From: Candidatus Altarchaeales archaeon
Lineage (GTDB): Archaea > Altiarchaeota > Altiarchaeia > IMC4 > SCGC-AAA252-I15
NCBI GenBank assembly: GCA_014729705.1
Contig: WJJK01000404.1
Coordinates: 1-7,289, forward strand
Direction: 5' to 3'
DNA length: 7,289 nt
Positions 1-5,235 of the stretch are shown in pieces. The translations under genes and the position numbers were made by a program. Below the pieces are notes generated by a model. It did no database searches. It saw only the letters and a list, made by a program, of their open reading frames with translations, and was not told where the DNA came from. Within the stretch, counting starts at the first letter, position 1; every line of letters starts with the position of its first letter.

Positions 1-96
1 GAGTATGTCGTCGAACAAAAAATCGTCCAACGCTCTCACTTTACCGTCGCTTGCCTCAATATCGTATCCCCTCAACTCATTCATACTTCTCAACAT
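1..96 (-). CDS. PRC-barrel domain protein, N-terminal fragment
   Basis: Only the first 32 codons are inside the window; the gene runs off the left edge with no stop. The translation begins MLRSMNELRGYDIEASDGKV and continues with an LDDFLFDD stretch. This matches the usual opening of small PRC-barrel proteins, where a leading strand is followed by a D-G turn and a conserved acidic DFLFD segment. PRC-barrel proteins are small beta-barrel modules found alone or fused to RNA-processing and photosynthetic proteins; the role of stand-alone copies is poorly known. The ATG at 96 is chosen because GGTGA (107 to 103) lies 6 bases upstream and contains the stop codon of the preceding gene. Only 6 bases separate the two genes, so they are very likely cotranscribed. 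An in-frame ATG at 84 is a weaker alternative. Confidence 0.75.
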   Translation of the reverse strand, partial: MLRSMNELRGYDIEASDGKVRALDDFLFDDIL

Positions 97-102
97 ATTC
101 TG

Positions 103-723
103 TCACCTTCTTAGTTTTCCGATTAATTCCTTCTTGCTCATACTGCTGTAACCTTTAACGCCTCTTTCCCTGGCCAGGTCTTCTAACTCCCGCTTAGTTC
201 GTTTTTCATAGGCTTTGCGGTCTTTCGAGCTTTTCTGCGCCTTCCTTATGTTCCTGCTGCGCGCTTTTTTCTGGGCGGATGTCGGCTTCTTCTCCTCAGG
301 CACGTTAGGCCTGGGTTTAGCCTTAAACTTGTCTCCCATAGTTTTTTTGGGACTAGATCCGAGTTTCTCTAAAACATCTTTAACGTCCTTATCGTCTGCC
401 ACCAGAGTGCCTGCCTCAACATGCGCGTCCTTTTTGTTGATCAACCACTTTTGGGTGTCCCAACTGCCGCTTCTGCGTTTTCCAGCCACCCGTTGAGTGT
501 GTCCGCTGCGCCCTATGTCATGGGTTCTGAAGGTGGTGAACTGATTTTTATCCCTTACCTCAACGTGGTAGTAGTCTCCGGTTTCCTCCTTCGAACCCGG
601 TTTCGCCCGGCCCCTGTCCGTAGGCTGCGCCCTTGACCTGGCCCTCTTAGACATATTCTGCCATTTCCTTTGTGCTTTTTTTATGTTCTCTTTTGCCTTC
701 TGCTTAACTTTGTTTGATGTCAC
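103..723 (-). CDS. Highly basic protein with C-terminal Rho_N/SAP-like motif
   Basis: The protein has 206 residues and is extremely rich in Lys and Arg. Residues 1-45 are a basic, probably disordered or helical tail. Residues 50-122 form a more ordered segment containing YYHVEVRDKN, FRTHDIGRSGHTQRVAGK and SWDTQKWLI. Residues 123-175 are another basic linker. Residues 176-206 (KRELEDLARERGVKGYSSM, then KKELIGKLR) read as a Rho_N/SAP-type helix-extended-helix, a small nucleic-acid-binding fold. There is no signal peptide or membrane segment, so cytoplasmic nucleic-acid binding is inferred. The GTG at 723 is preferred because GGTGA (735 to 731) lies 7 bases upstream. The reading frame stays open to a GTG at 777 (224 residues), but that start has no convincing ribosome site. 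The stop codon overlaps the Shine-Dalgarno site of the PRC-barrel gene. The central domain is not identified with any named family. Confidence 0.75.
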   Translation of the reverse strand: MTSNKVKQKAKENIKKAQRKWQNMSKRARSRAQPTDRGRAKPGSKEETGDYYHVEVRDKNQFTTFRTHDIGRSGHTQRVAGKRRSGSWDTQKWLINKKDAHVEAGTLVADDKDVKDVLEKLGSSPKKTMGDKFKAKPRPNVPEEKKPTSAQKKARSRNIRKAQKSSKDRKAYEKRTKRELEDLARERGVKGYSSMSKKELIGKLRR

Positions 724-783
724 TTTATCTTCACCTTTATTGGCTTGTTTCTGGGGGTGGTGGGAGAAAATCCGCACGCCTTT

Positions 784-800
784 GAGACAAAAAAAATAAC
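784..800 (-). terminator. Possible oligo-T terminator after the 55-residue gene
   Basis: On the minus strand this stretch reads TTATTTTTTTTGTC, with a run of eight T (796 to 789) about 30 bases after the stop codon of the gene at 826-993. Archaeal termination often needs only such a T tract without a strong hairpin, and no clear hairpin is seen here. It lies upstream of the basic-protein gene, so it may instead let some transcription through, or it may be a T-rich part of that gene's promoter. The call rests on the T run alone. Confidence 0.3.
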
Positions 801-825
801 TGGCGGATTTCCACCCAATGCCTTT

Positions 826-993
826 TTACTGCATGTGTTTTTTGAGTAAAGCTGTTATCTCCTTGACATGTTCTTCCTTGTCTTTTTGCATCTTCTCCCA
901 GAATTCCCTGCACTGCTGACACTGTGAAGCGTCCTGGATGTAATAGTTTTTCATCCTCCAAAGGCTTTGATGCTCTTCAGTCAATTGCGCCAT
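826..993 (-). CDS. Small CxxC protein (55 residues), unknown function
   Basis: This short open frame starts at ATG 993 and ends with TAA. It encodes 55 residues beginning MAQLTEEHQSLWRMKNYYIQ. A CQQC pair sits at residues 25-28, and the rest is charged and mostly helical (FWEKMQKDKEEHVKEITALL). Two amphipathic helices joined by the CxxC suggest a small helical hairpin that could bind a metal or be redox active. The residue make-up is clearly protein-like, unlike that of the competing frame at 737-961. No strong Shine-Dalgarno site precedes the ATG; GAGAAGG is about 25 bases upstream. The frame stays open upstream for 13 sense codons without another ATG, so a non-ATG start is possible. It follows the HxlR regulator by 58 bases in the same direction. 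I do not recognise the family. Confidence 0.65.
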   Translation of the reverse strand: MAQLTEEHQSLWRMKNYYIQDASQCQQCREFWEKMQKDKEEHVKEITALLKKHMQ

Positions 994-1051
994 TAGGTTG
1001 TATGTGTTGTTGTCGTACCTTCTCCGCTGCCTCTATCCTTATTTTATTTAC

Positions 1052-1387
1052 TTATACTGTCCTGCCGATTTTCCTGAAATCGTTTACCGTATTCCAAACT
1101 CTCCCCCCCACAGGCGTCAGGCGGTAGTCTACTGTGGTGTATCTTCCTTCATGGATTTTTTTGGATATCATCTCATATTCCTTCAGTTGTTTTAAACGCT
1201 CAGACAGTATCTTGGGGGTTATGTCAAGTCTGTTTCTAAGCTCCATAAACCCTAACTTCCCCTTTGAGGAGTTATGCAGCTCCCTTATTATGGGTATTGT
1301 CCATTTCCTCCCTAAAAGCTTTATCGTGTCCTGGGTTTTGTCAAATTCCCGCGTGTCCGTTGGTTGCTGTATGCTCAGTGTTTCCAT
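1052..1387 (-). CDS. HxlR-family winged-helix transcriptional regulator
   Basis: The protein has 111 residues, the usual size for HxlR-type DNA-binding regulators, which are cytoplasmic dimers. Diagnostic segments in order are the family opening helix with GRKWTIPIIREL (residues 26-37), FMELRNRL (48-55), the recognition helix ITPKILSERLKQLKEYEMI (56-74), and the wing with YRLTPVGG near residues 88-95. The ATG at 1387 is chosen because GGTGA (1402 to 1398) lies 10 bases upstream and includes the stop codon of the PfpI gene. A TTG at 1423 would give 123 residues and overlap that gene, which is less likely. Many HxlR proteins carry an N-terminal Cys-Pro that can sense electrophiles or oxidants, but this one has no cysteine at all, so another signal is implied. 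It may regulate its own operon, including the PfpI/DJ-1 gene just upstream. Confidence 0.9.
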   Translation of the reverse strand: METLSIQQPTDTREFDKTQDTIKLLGRKWTIPIIRELHNSSKGKLGFMELRNRLDITPKILSERLKQLKEYEMISKKIHEGRYTTVDYRLTPVGGRVWNTVNDFRKIGRTV

Positions 1388-1397
1388 TTTAGTTTTT

Positions 1398-1907
1398 TCA
1401 CCCCATCTGGTTTGTTTTTTCAATTATTTTTTTGTTGAATGCGGGGATGTCTGAGGGTTGTCTTGAGGAAATCCAGTTGTCGTCAACCACCACCTCCTCG
1501 TCTACTACCTCGCATCCAGCCGCATCCAAGTCGTCTTGAATCCCCTGAAAACAGGTTCCCCTACGGTTTTTAACTAACCCTGCTGAGATGAGGGTCTGTA
1601 CTCCATGACAGATTGTGCCGATTAGTTTACCTTCTACCATAAAGTATTGGGATATTCTTTTGGCGTCTTCAGATAACCTAATCTTCTCTGGTGCGCGGCC
1701 ACCGGGCAAAACCAAAAGTTGATGGTGTTTTGGATCAACTTCCTCAAATGCCAGCTCAGCTTGCACCTCATAGCCGTGTTTTCCCCGAATCTTTTTTCTC
1801 CTGGTCGAGGCAATATCCACTTTAAGGCCCTCTTCAAGCAGCCTATAGTAGGGTGATAATAGTTCTGTGTCCTCAAACCCGTCTTCGCTTAGAATCAACG
1901 CCCTCAT
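1398..1907 (-). CDS. PfpI/DJ-1 family protein (class I glutamine amidotransferase-like)
   Basis: The 169-residue length is typical of the PfpI branch of the DJ-1 superfamily. The catalytic set is visible: Glu12 in GFEDTELLSPY, the nucleophile Cys100 and neighbouring His101 in GTICHGVQTLISAGL, and the closing segment WISSRQPSDIPAF (145-157). The LVLPGG loop (65-70) is also conserved. Family members have been reported as intracellular proteases, chaperones and glyoxalase or deglycase enzymes; the sequence cannot decide between these. It has no signal peptide and should be cytoplasmic. Its start codon overlaps the stop of the upstream ATP-cone gene by four bases (ATGA), which implies translational coupling. 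The HxlR regulator follows 10 bases after its stop. The pairing suggests a response to reactive carbonyls or oxidants, which is an inference. Confidence 0.92.
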   Translation of the reverse strand: MRALILSEDGFEDTELLSPYYRLLEEGLKVDIASTRRKKIRGKHGYEVQAELAFEEVDPKHHQLLVLPGGRAPEKIRLSEDAKRISQYFMVEGKLIGTICHGVQTLISAGLVKNRRGTCFQGIQDDLDAAGCEVVDEEVVVDDNWISSRQPSDIPAFNKKIIEKTNQMG

Positions 1908-2191
1908 CTGTTTACCCTTTTTTTGTATTTTTTCTCAAAACCTCTCCAAGCCTCTGCTGCTCTCTTTTCGCTTGCGTCAAGAGCATCCACTATCCTGTTT
2001 CTTATATCCTCGCTTGTTTGCTCGCCTTTTTCTTTGGCTTGGTTTGCCACATCTTCAGTTATCTTAGCTATATTATCTCTCCCGTCTGCAACAGATTTAC
2101 CAGCGTCCACGTAGGCTTTCTTCACGGATTTCTCTACCTTCTTTGCGTCGAAGTCTTCTAGTATCCCTGTTTTCTTTTTTATTTTTGTCAT
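1904..2191 (-). CDS. Stand-alone ATP-cone-like domain protein
   Basis: The protein has 95 residues. The N-terminal half (KIKKKTGILEDFDAKKVEKS, then VKKAY) follows the ATP-cone pattern: a basic strand, a turn with Gly, an E-x-F-D element, then a helix of the K-(I/V)-x-x-S-(I/V)-x-K-A type. The C-terminal half (ALDASEKRAAEAWRGFEKKY) fits the last helix, where cones end in an A-x-x-(Y/W)-x-x-(F/Y) pattern. ATP-cones are nucleotide-binding regulatory domains, normally fused to ribonucleotide reductases or the NrdR repressor. Here there is no zinc ribbon and no enzyme partner in the same chain. Its stop overlaps the PfpI start, and its ATG lies one base after the stop of the 46-residue gene upstream, so the three are coupled. 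Confidence in the coding call is high; the domain call is moderate because the middle (residues 31-60) is divergent. Confidence 0.7.
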   Translation of the reverse strand: MTKIKKKTGILEDFDAKKVEKSVKKAYVDAGKSVADGRDNIAKITEDVANQAKEKGEQTSEDIRNRIVDALDASEKRAAEAWRGFEKKYKKRVNR

Positions 2192-2192
2192 C

Positions 2193-2333
2193 TTATTTCC
2201 CTTTTTTGATATATTCCTCTAAGTCAAACGAAAATCCCGACCCAGTTTTTTGAGCCTGGATAACCCTGCCGTCAATCAACATCTTGTTCCCCTTTTCTTT
2301 TTTATTTCCTTCAAATAACCCAGTGTTCATCAT
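2193..2333 (-). CDS. Small protein (46 residues), unknown function
   Basis: A short frame runs from ATG 2333 (with a second ATG at 2330) to TAA, one base before the ATP-cone start. The translation begins MMNTGLFEGNKKEKGNKMLI and ends FSFDLEEYIKKGK. The first part is Lys-rich and Gly-rich. The second (LIDGRVIQAQKTGSGFSFDL) looks like two short beta strands followed by a helix. GAGGGG (2348 to 2343) lies 9 bases upstream of the first ATG. An AAGGGGA also precedes an internal ATG near 2282, so a 29-residue form is possible. Its tight fit between two genes, with coupled stop and start, supports it being real. I do not recognise the family. Confidence 0.6.
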   Translation of the reverse strand: MMNTGLFEGNKKEKGNKMLIDGRVIQAQKTGSGFSFDLEEYIKKGK

Positions 2334-2361
2334 TTTTAAGAACCCCTCTTTTTTTGTTGTA

Positions 2362-2712
2362 TCATGCAGGTAAACCTCCCTTGTAGGTTTCTTTAGGCCA
2401 TAAAACCTTCAACTCTGATGAAAGATTTGGCGTGAAATCAACTATCTCTCCCTTCTCGATGTATTCCGCTAAAACAAGAAAAACATTTGAAACGATTTTT
2501 TCAGTATAGCATTGGCTTTCTAACTGCGTGTCTACTTTAGTTAGGAAACTCTTTTTGGATTTAATTGCATAAGGATCTTCTATGGCAGCAAGTACCGCTT
2601 TAAGTGCGTTGTAGGCGTCAGCCCAATCAGTATATCCTATGGTTTGCTGGGTTTTAAGAACGTATTTTTGGGCTCTCGTCAGTGGGTTAAATTCATTCAG
2701 CTCCTCTCCCAT
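2362..2712 (-). CDS. Hypothetical helical protein (116 residues)
   Basis: I do not recognise this protein. It has 116 residues, is mostly helical, contains one cysteine (in QLESQCYTEK) and has no clear signal peptide or membrane segment, so it should be cytoplasmic. Distinct segments are NPLTRAQKYVLKTQQTIGY (9-27), a helix around ALKAVLAAIEDPYAI, and SNVFLVLAEYIEKGEIVDF near residues 75-93. The ATG at 2712 follows a GGAGGT site (2721 to 2716) with a short gap of three bases. A TATA-like TTTATA (2750 to 2745) is correctly placed to begin transcription around 2722. It is therefore the likely first gene of an operon running left through the small protein, ATP-cone and PfpI genes. Confidence 0.75.
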   Translation of the reverse strand: MGEELNEFNPLTRAQKYVLKTQQTIGYTDWADAYNALKAVLAAIEDPYAIKSKKSFLTKVDTQLESQCYTEKIVSNVFLVLAEYIEKGEIVDFTPNLSSELKVLWPKETYKGGLPA

Positions 2713-2744
2713 TAAACCTCCAGTAACACCATAAGTAAGACAAC

Positions 2745-2757
2745 TATAAACTACTTT
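2745..2757 (-). promoter_or_regulatory. Candidate archaeal promoter (BRE/TATA) for the left operon
   Basis: On the minus strand this reads AAAGTAGTTTATA: an A/G-rich stretch that could serve as BRE, then TTTATA. The TATA centre is about 35 bases before the ATG at 2712, which predicts a short leader beginning near the GGAGGT ribosome site. It lies in the 70-base gap after the ABC permease gene, where the two minus-strand blocks meet. No T-rich terminator for the upstream block is seen in this gap, so some read-through is possible. Confidence 0.45.
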
Positions 2758-2782
2758 CGGTTATTTTTTTTGACTATTCGCA

Positions 2783-4015
2783 TCAAATTTGTCTTAGTGC
2801 CTCTTGTGGGTCTATTTTAGCTGCTTTTTGTGCGGGATATATGGTTGCCAAGGTGGATATAATTATTCCTAATGCAAGCGTTAAAGACAGTTCAACAATG
2901 TTTATCTCGATTTTGGTTGATGTGTCTGTGAGGTAAGGGCCTGCAGCCAAATACGCGCCTAATCCAAGTATATATCCTAGGAGGCTTGCCGTAGCACTTA
3001 CTATAAGGGCTTCTGTGAACACCAGCCTGATGATGTGGCTTCTTCGAAATCCTATGGCGCGAAGGACCCCAAACTCCCTGGTTCTCTCATTTACTGACGA
3101 GCTCATTGTAGTGAATACTATAAGCGAACCAATAACTAGCACTACCGCGCCTAGTGTGTATCCGAAGTTGGCTAACTGGTTTATGGTCTGCATCCTGGAT
3201 TCAACAACCGCTTTGACTGGGGTGGCTTTTGCTTGGGGGAGTTTCTCATTTATCTGTTTAGCCATCTCCTCGACAGGGCATCCAGAGCATATGGCTGCCA
3301 CCTCGACCAAGGTGATGGTGTCGTTTTTGCCAAGCAACGTTTGAGCTTGTGACAGACCCATAAAGAGGATGGAATCATCCTGAGATCCCGTCTCCTTTAG
3401 CACACCTTTAACGGTATACTCTGTGTCGTTAATCACAATATCGTCTCCCGGTTTTTTGCCCAGAATTTGTGAGGCCGTTGACCCTAGGATAACATCTGTT
3501 TTCCTAAGGTCCTTGATCTGTGTTACCGTGGTGTTGACTGTTGAGTCAATGGGACTTTGCATACTTTCCCTTGCCAGATGTATGTCGCTTTCTTGGGTGA
3601 ACTCCCACCATTTTTTCAACTTAATCTCTGATGCTAAGTCGGTGCCCACTAAAAGAACAGGTGTTCCCTCTACTTGTATTGATCCAAGCAGTTTCGCAGA
3701 GACAGTTGCAAGGTTTTCCTTGTTTCTGATTTCATATAGGTTTTTGAGGTCCTGCTCTGCGATCTCCTTAACCTCGTATTGCGCTCCAGGAATAGATACG
3801 CCCCCATATGACATGGAGAGCGTGTTTGATCTGGGGACAATAATTATGTTGGCTCCAAACTCATCCAGTTTCTCGCTGACATCCTCCCTTAAGGCAGAGG
3901 TTATCTGTGTTATGGATACTATGGCTGCTATGCCGATCATCATCCCAACAACCAGGAAGACAATTTTGGTTTTGCGTCTTCTGATGTTGTTTAGGGCAAT
4001 ATCTGTGAGCCTCAT
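2783..4015 (-). CDS. MacB/FtsX-family ABC transporter permease
   Basis: The protein has 410 residues in the four-helix MacB/FtsX layout. A cytoplasmic start (LNNIRRRKTK) is followed by TM1 at about 17-38, a large extracytoplasmic domain at about 40-282, TM2 at about 283-305, the cytoplasmic coupling segment NERTREFGVLRAIGF (309-323), TM3 at about 332-356 and TM4 at about 374-394. It ends with the common YPAQKAAKIDPQEALR signature. Such permeases do not usually form a classic pore; they pass ATPase-driven movement to outer domains or lift substrates from the membrane. The outer domain carries a CSGCP motif with Cys243 and Cys246, the only cysteines in the protein. From memory, permeases of P19/FTR1-linked clusters have a similar CxxCP. 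Its ATG overlaps the ATPase stop by four bases. Only one permease gene is present, so a homodimer is likely. Confidence 0.92.
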   Translation of the reverse strand: MRLTDIALNNIRRRKTKIVFLVVGMMIGIAAIVSITQITSALREDVSEKLDEFGANIIIVPRSNTLSMSYGGVSIPGAQYEVKEIAEQDLKNLYEIRNKENLATVSAKLLGSIQVEGTPVLLVGTDLASEIKLKKWWEFTQESDIHLARESMQSPIDSTVNTTVTQIKDLRKTDVILGSTASQILGKKPGDDIVINDTEYTVKGVLKETGSQDDSILFMGLSQAQTLLGKNDTITLVEVAAICSGCPVEEMAKQINEKLPQAKATPVKAVVESRMQTINQLANFGYTLGAVVLVIGSLIVFTTMSSSVNERTREFGVLRAIGFRRSHIIRLVFTEALIVSATASLLGYILGLGAYLAAGPYLTDTSTKIEINIVELSLTLALGIIISTLATIYPAQKAAKIDPQEALRQI

Positions 4016-4683
4016 TCTAAGTCAACCCTCCCATCACGCAAACAAACCAGGTTATCTGCATACTCCGTCATTGATTTATCGTGGGTCACCATCACAATAG
4101 TCTGCCCCCCCTCATTCAGTTCCCTCAACAGGTTCATGATTTCTCCTCCGTTTTTTGTATCAAGATTCCCTGTAGGCTCATCCGCCAAAAGAATCGGGGG
4201 ATTGTTTATTATCGCCCGCGCGATAGCCACCCTCTGGGCTTCCCCCCCTGAGATCTGGTTAGGCAGTCTATTTCCTTTACCCTCAAGCCCTACTTTGGAT
4301 AAAACCTCTTTTGCTTTTTTTTTCTGTTGAGCCCCACTCATAGCGGTTATTGATAGCGGCAGGCACAGGTTTTCCTCAGCAGTAAGGTAGGGGATTAACT
4401 GAAAACTTTGGAATACGAAACCAAGGTATTCAAACCTGAAGTCAGAGCGCTTCTCAGCAGAAAGATCATATACTGCGATACCGTCTATGAACACGTCTCC
4501 CCCCGTTGGAGTGTTGAGGGCACCTAATATGCTAAGTAACGTGCTTTTCCCACAGCCGGAGGGTCCCATGAACGCTGTGAAACTACCCTCACCTATGTTA
4601 AGTGACACGTCATCCAGTGCTTGGACGAAGTCATCACCCTCAACATACACCTTAGATATCCCTTCTGCTTTGATTAACTCCAT
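4012..4683 (-). CDS. MacB/LolD-type ABC transporter ATP-binding protein
   Basis: The protein has 223 residues, normal for a stand-alone LolD/MacB/FtsE-type ATPase. Motifs in order are Walker A GPSGCGKST (40-48), Q-loop Gln92 in GFVFQSFQLIP, signature ISGGEAQR (144-151), Walker B ILLADEPTGNLD with catalytic Glu169, and H-loop His201 in VMVTHD. The ADEPTGNLD form and the FQSFQL Q-loop are typical of ATPases that pair with MacB/FtsX permeases. All catalytic residues are present, so it should be active at the cytoplasmic face with the permease encoded next. It starts 3 bases after the stop of the DUF2318 gene and ends in an ATGA overlap with the permease. No good Shine-Dalgarno site is seen, which suggests translational coupling. 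Confidence 0.95.
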   Translation of the reverse strand: MELIKAEGISKVYVEGDDFVQALDDVSLNIGEGSFTAFMGPSGCGKSTLLSILGALNTPTGGDVFIDGIAVYDLSAEKRSDFRFEYLGFVFQSFQLIPYLTAEENLCLPLSITAMSGAQQKKKAKEVLSKVGLEGKGNRLPNQISGGEAQRVAIARAIINNPPILLADEPTGNLDTKNGGEIMNLLRELNEGGQTIVMVTHDKSMTEYADNLVCLRDGRVDLE

Positions 4684-4686
4684 CTT

Positions 4687-5220
4687 CTAGAAATACCTGG
4701 CTCCTTCCTCTATGTCGGGCTTCTCTATCACCAATGCGTCTTCCTCAACACGTCTTTTAAGCGGTGCCGGGTTGCAGCCTCCCCTAACCTCGTTTATCCT
4801 GGTTGAAATGAATTTCTTGCCGCAGTTGTTGCACACCATATAATCTCCGTCCTGGCTGTATCCTTTACCCTCTTTATAGCACACGTCGCATGCGTCGAAG
4901 GCTGCCCGGTAAACCCCGTCAGATGATTTCAAAACAAAAAAACGGATGTTTTTCCCGCTTTTTGAGGGGTATTCATAGAACTGCGCAACCCCGTCGTCTA
5001 CCTCAACTAAGGGTATTGATATGAAGTCCACCCCAGTTTCTTCGTTGGGTGCATCAACCTCATAGGGTAGGGTCTTTGAGGTTTCGGGGTTTGTGTTTGC
5101 TAAGGCGTAAACTAGAATAAAACCTAAAGCTAACACTCCAATCACATAAGCTGGCTTTATAGCTTGTTTGTTTTCCTGGTTTTTTTTGAATTTGTTTTTC
5201 CTCTCTTTTCTATCTGACAT
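4687..5220 (-). CDS. Membrane-anchored DUF2318 (FtrD-like) Cys-rich protein
   Basis: A basic N-terminus and one membrane anchor (residues 23-41) are followed by an outer domain with the DUF2318 pattern: AFDACDVCYKEGKGYSQDGD, then CNNCGKKF, then RGGCNPAPL. Its five cysteines are 111, 114, 130, 133 and 149 (numbering from ATG 5220). The domain occurs in the C-terminal part of FtrD-like proteins and in P19/FTR1 iron-uptake clusters, where it is thought to hold a metal or Fe-S-type centre for electron transfer. This copy lacks the multi-helix N-terminal region of full-length FtrD-like proteins and has a single anchor instead. Two ATGs are adjacent (5223 and 5220). GAGGTGA (5233 to 5227) gives 3 bases of spacing to the first and 6 to the second, so 5220 is preferred. 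It lies 15 bases after the DsbA-like gene and 3 before the ATPase. Confidence 0.9.
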   Translation of the reverse strand: MSDRKERKNKFKKNQENKQAIKPAYVIGVLALGFILVYALANTNPETSKTLPYEVDAPNEETGVDFISIPLVEVDDGVAQFYEYPSKSGKNIRFFVLKSSDGVYRAAFDACDVCYKEGKGYSQDGDYMVCNNCGKKFISTRINEVRGGCNPAPLKRRVEEDALVIEKPDIEEGARYF

Positions 5221-5235
5221 CATAGTTCACCTCAC

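Noticed and set aside
724..777. Extended start (GTG at 777) for the basic protein
   Set aside because: The GTG at 723 has a well-placed GGTGA, while the longer form has none. Not fully excluded.
737..961. 74-codon minus-strand frame overlapping the 55-residue gene
   Set aside because: It overlaps two better-supported genes in another frame; its translation is irregular with a PPPPE end and no ribosome site.
1388..1423. Extended HxlR start at a TTG codon
   Set aside because: It overlaps the PfpI gene end and lacks a good ribosome site; the ATG at 1387 has GGTGA upstream.
2750..2756. ACTACTT word beside the TATA box upstream of the 116-residue gene, same as at 6528-6534
   Set aside because: Its position relative to the promoter differs from the other copy and seven bases are too few to claim a shared operator.
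2762..2772. T-run (plus strand) in the gap after the permease gene, considered as a terminator
   Set aside because: The T-run is on the plus strand, while the genes on both sides are transcribed from the minus strand, so it cannot end their transcripts.
3423..4100. Long plus-strand frame of 225 codons opposite the ABC permease
   Set aside because: The opposite strand encodes a full MacB/FtsX permease with clear motifs; this frame is its antisense shadow and has no domain features.
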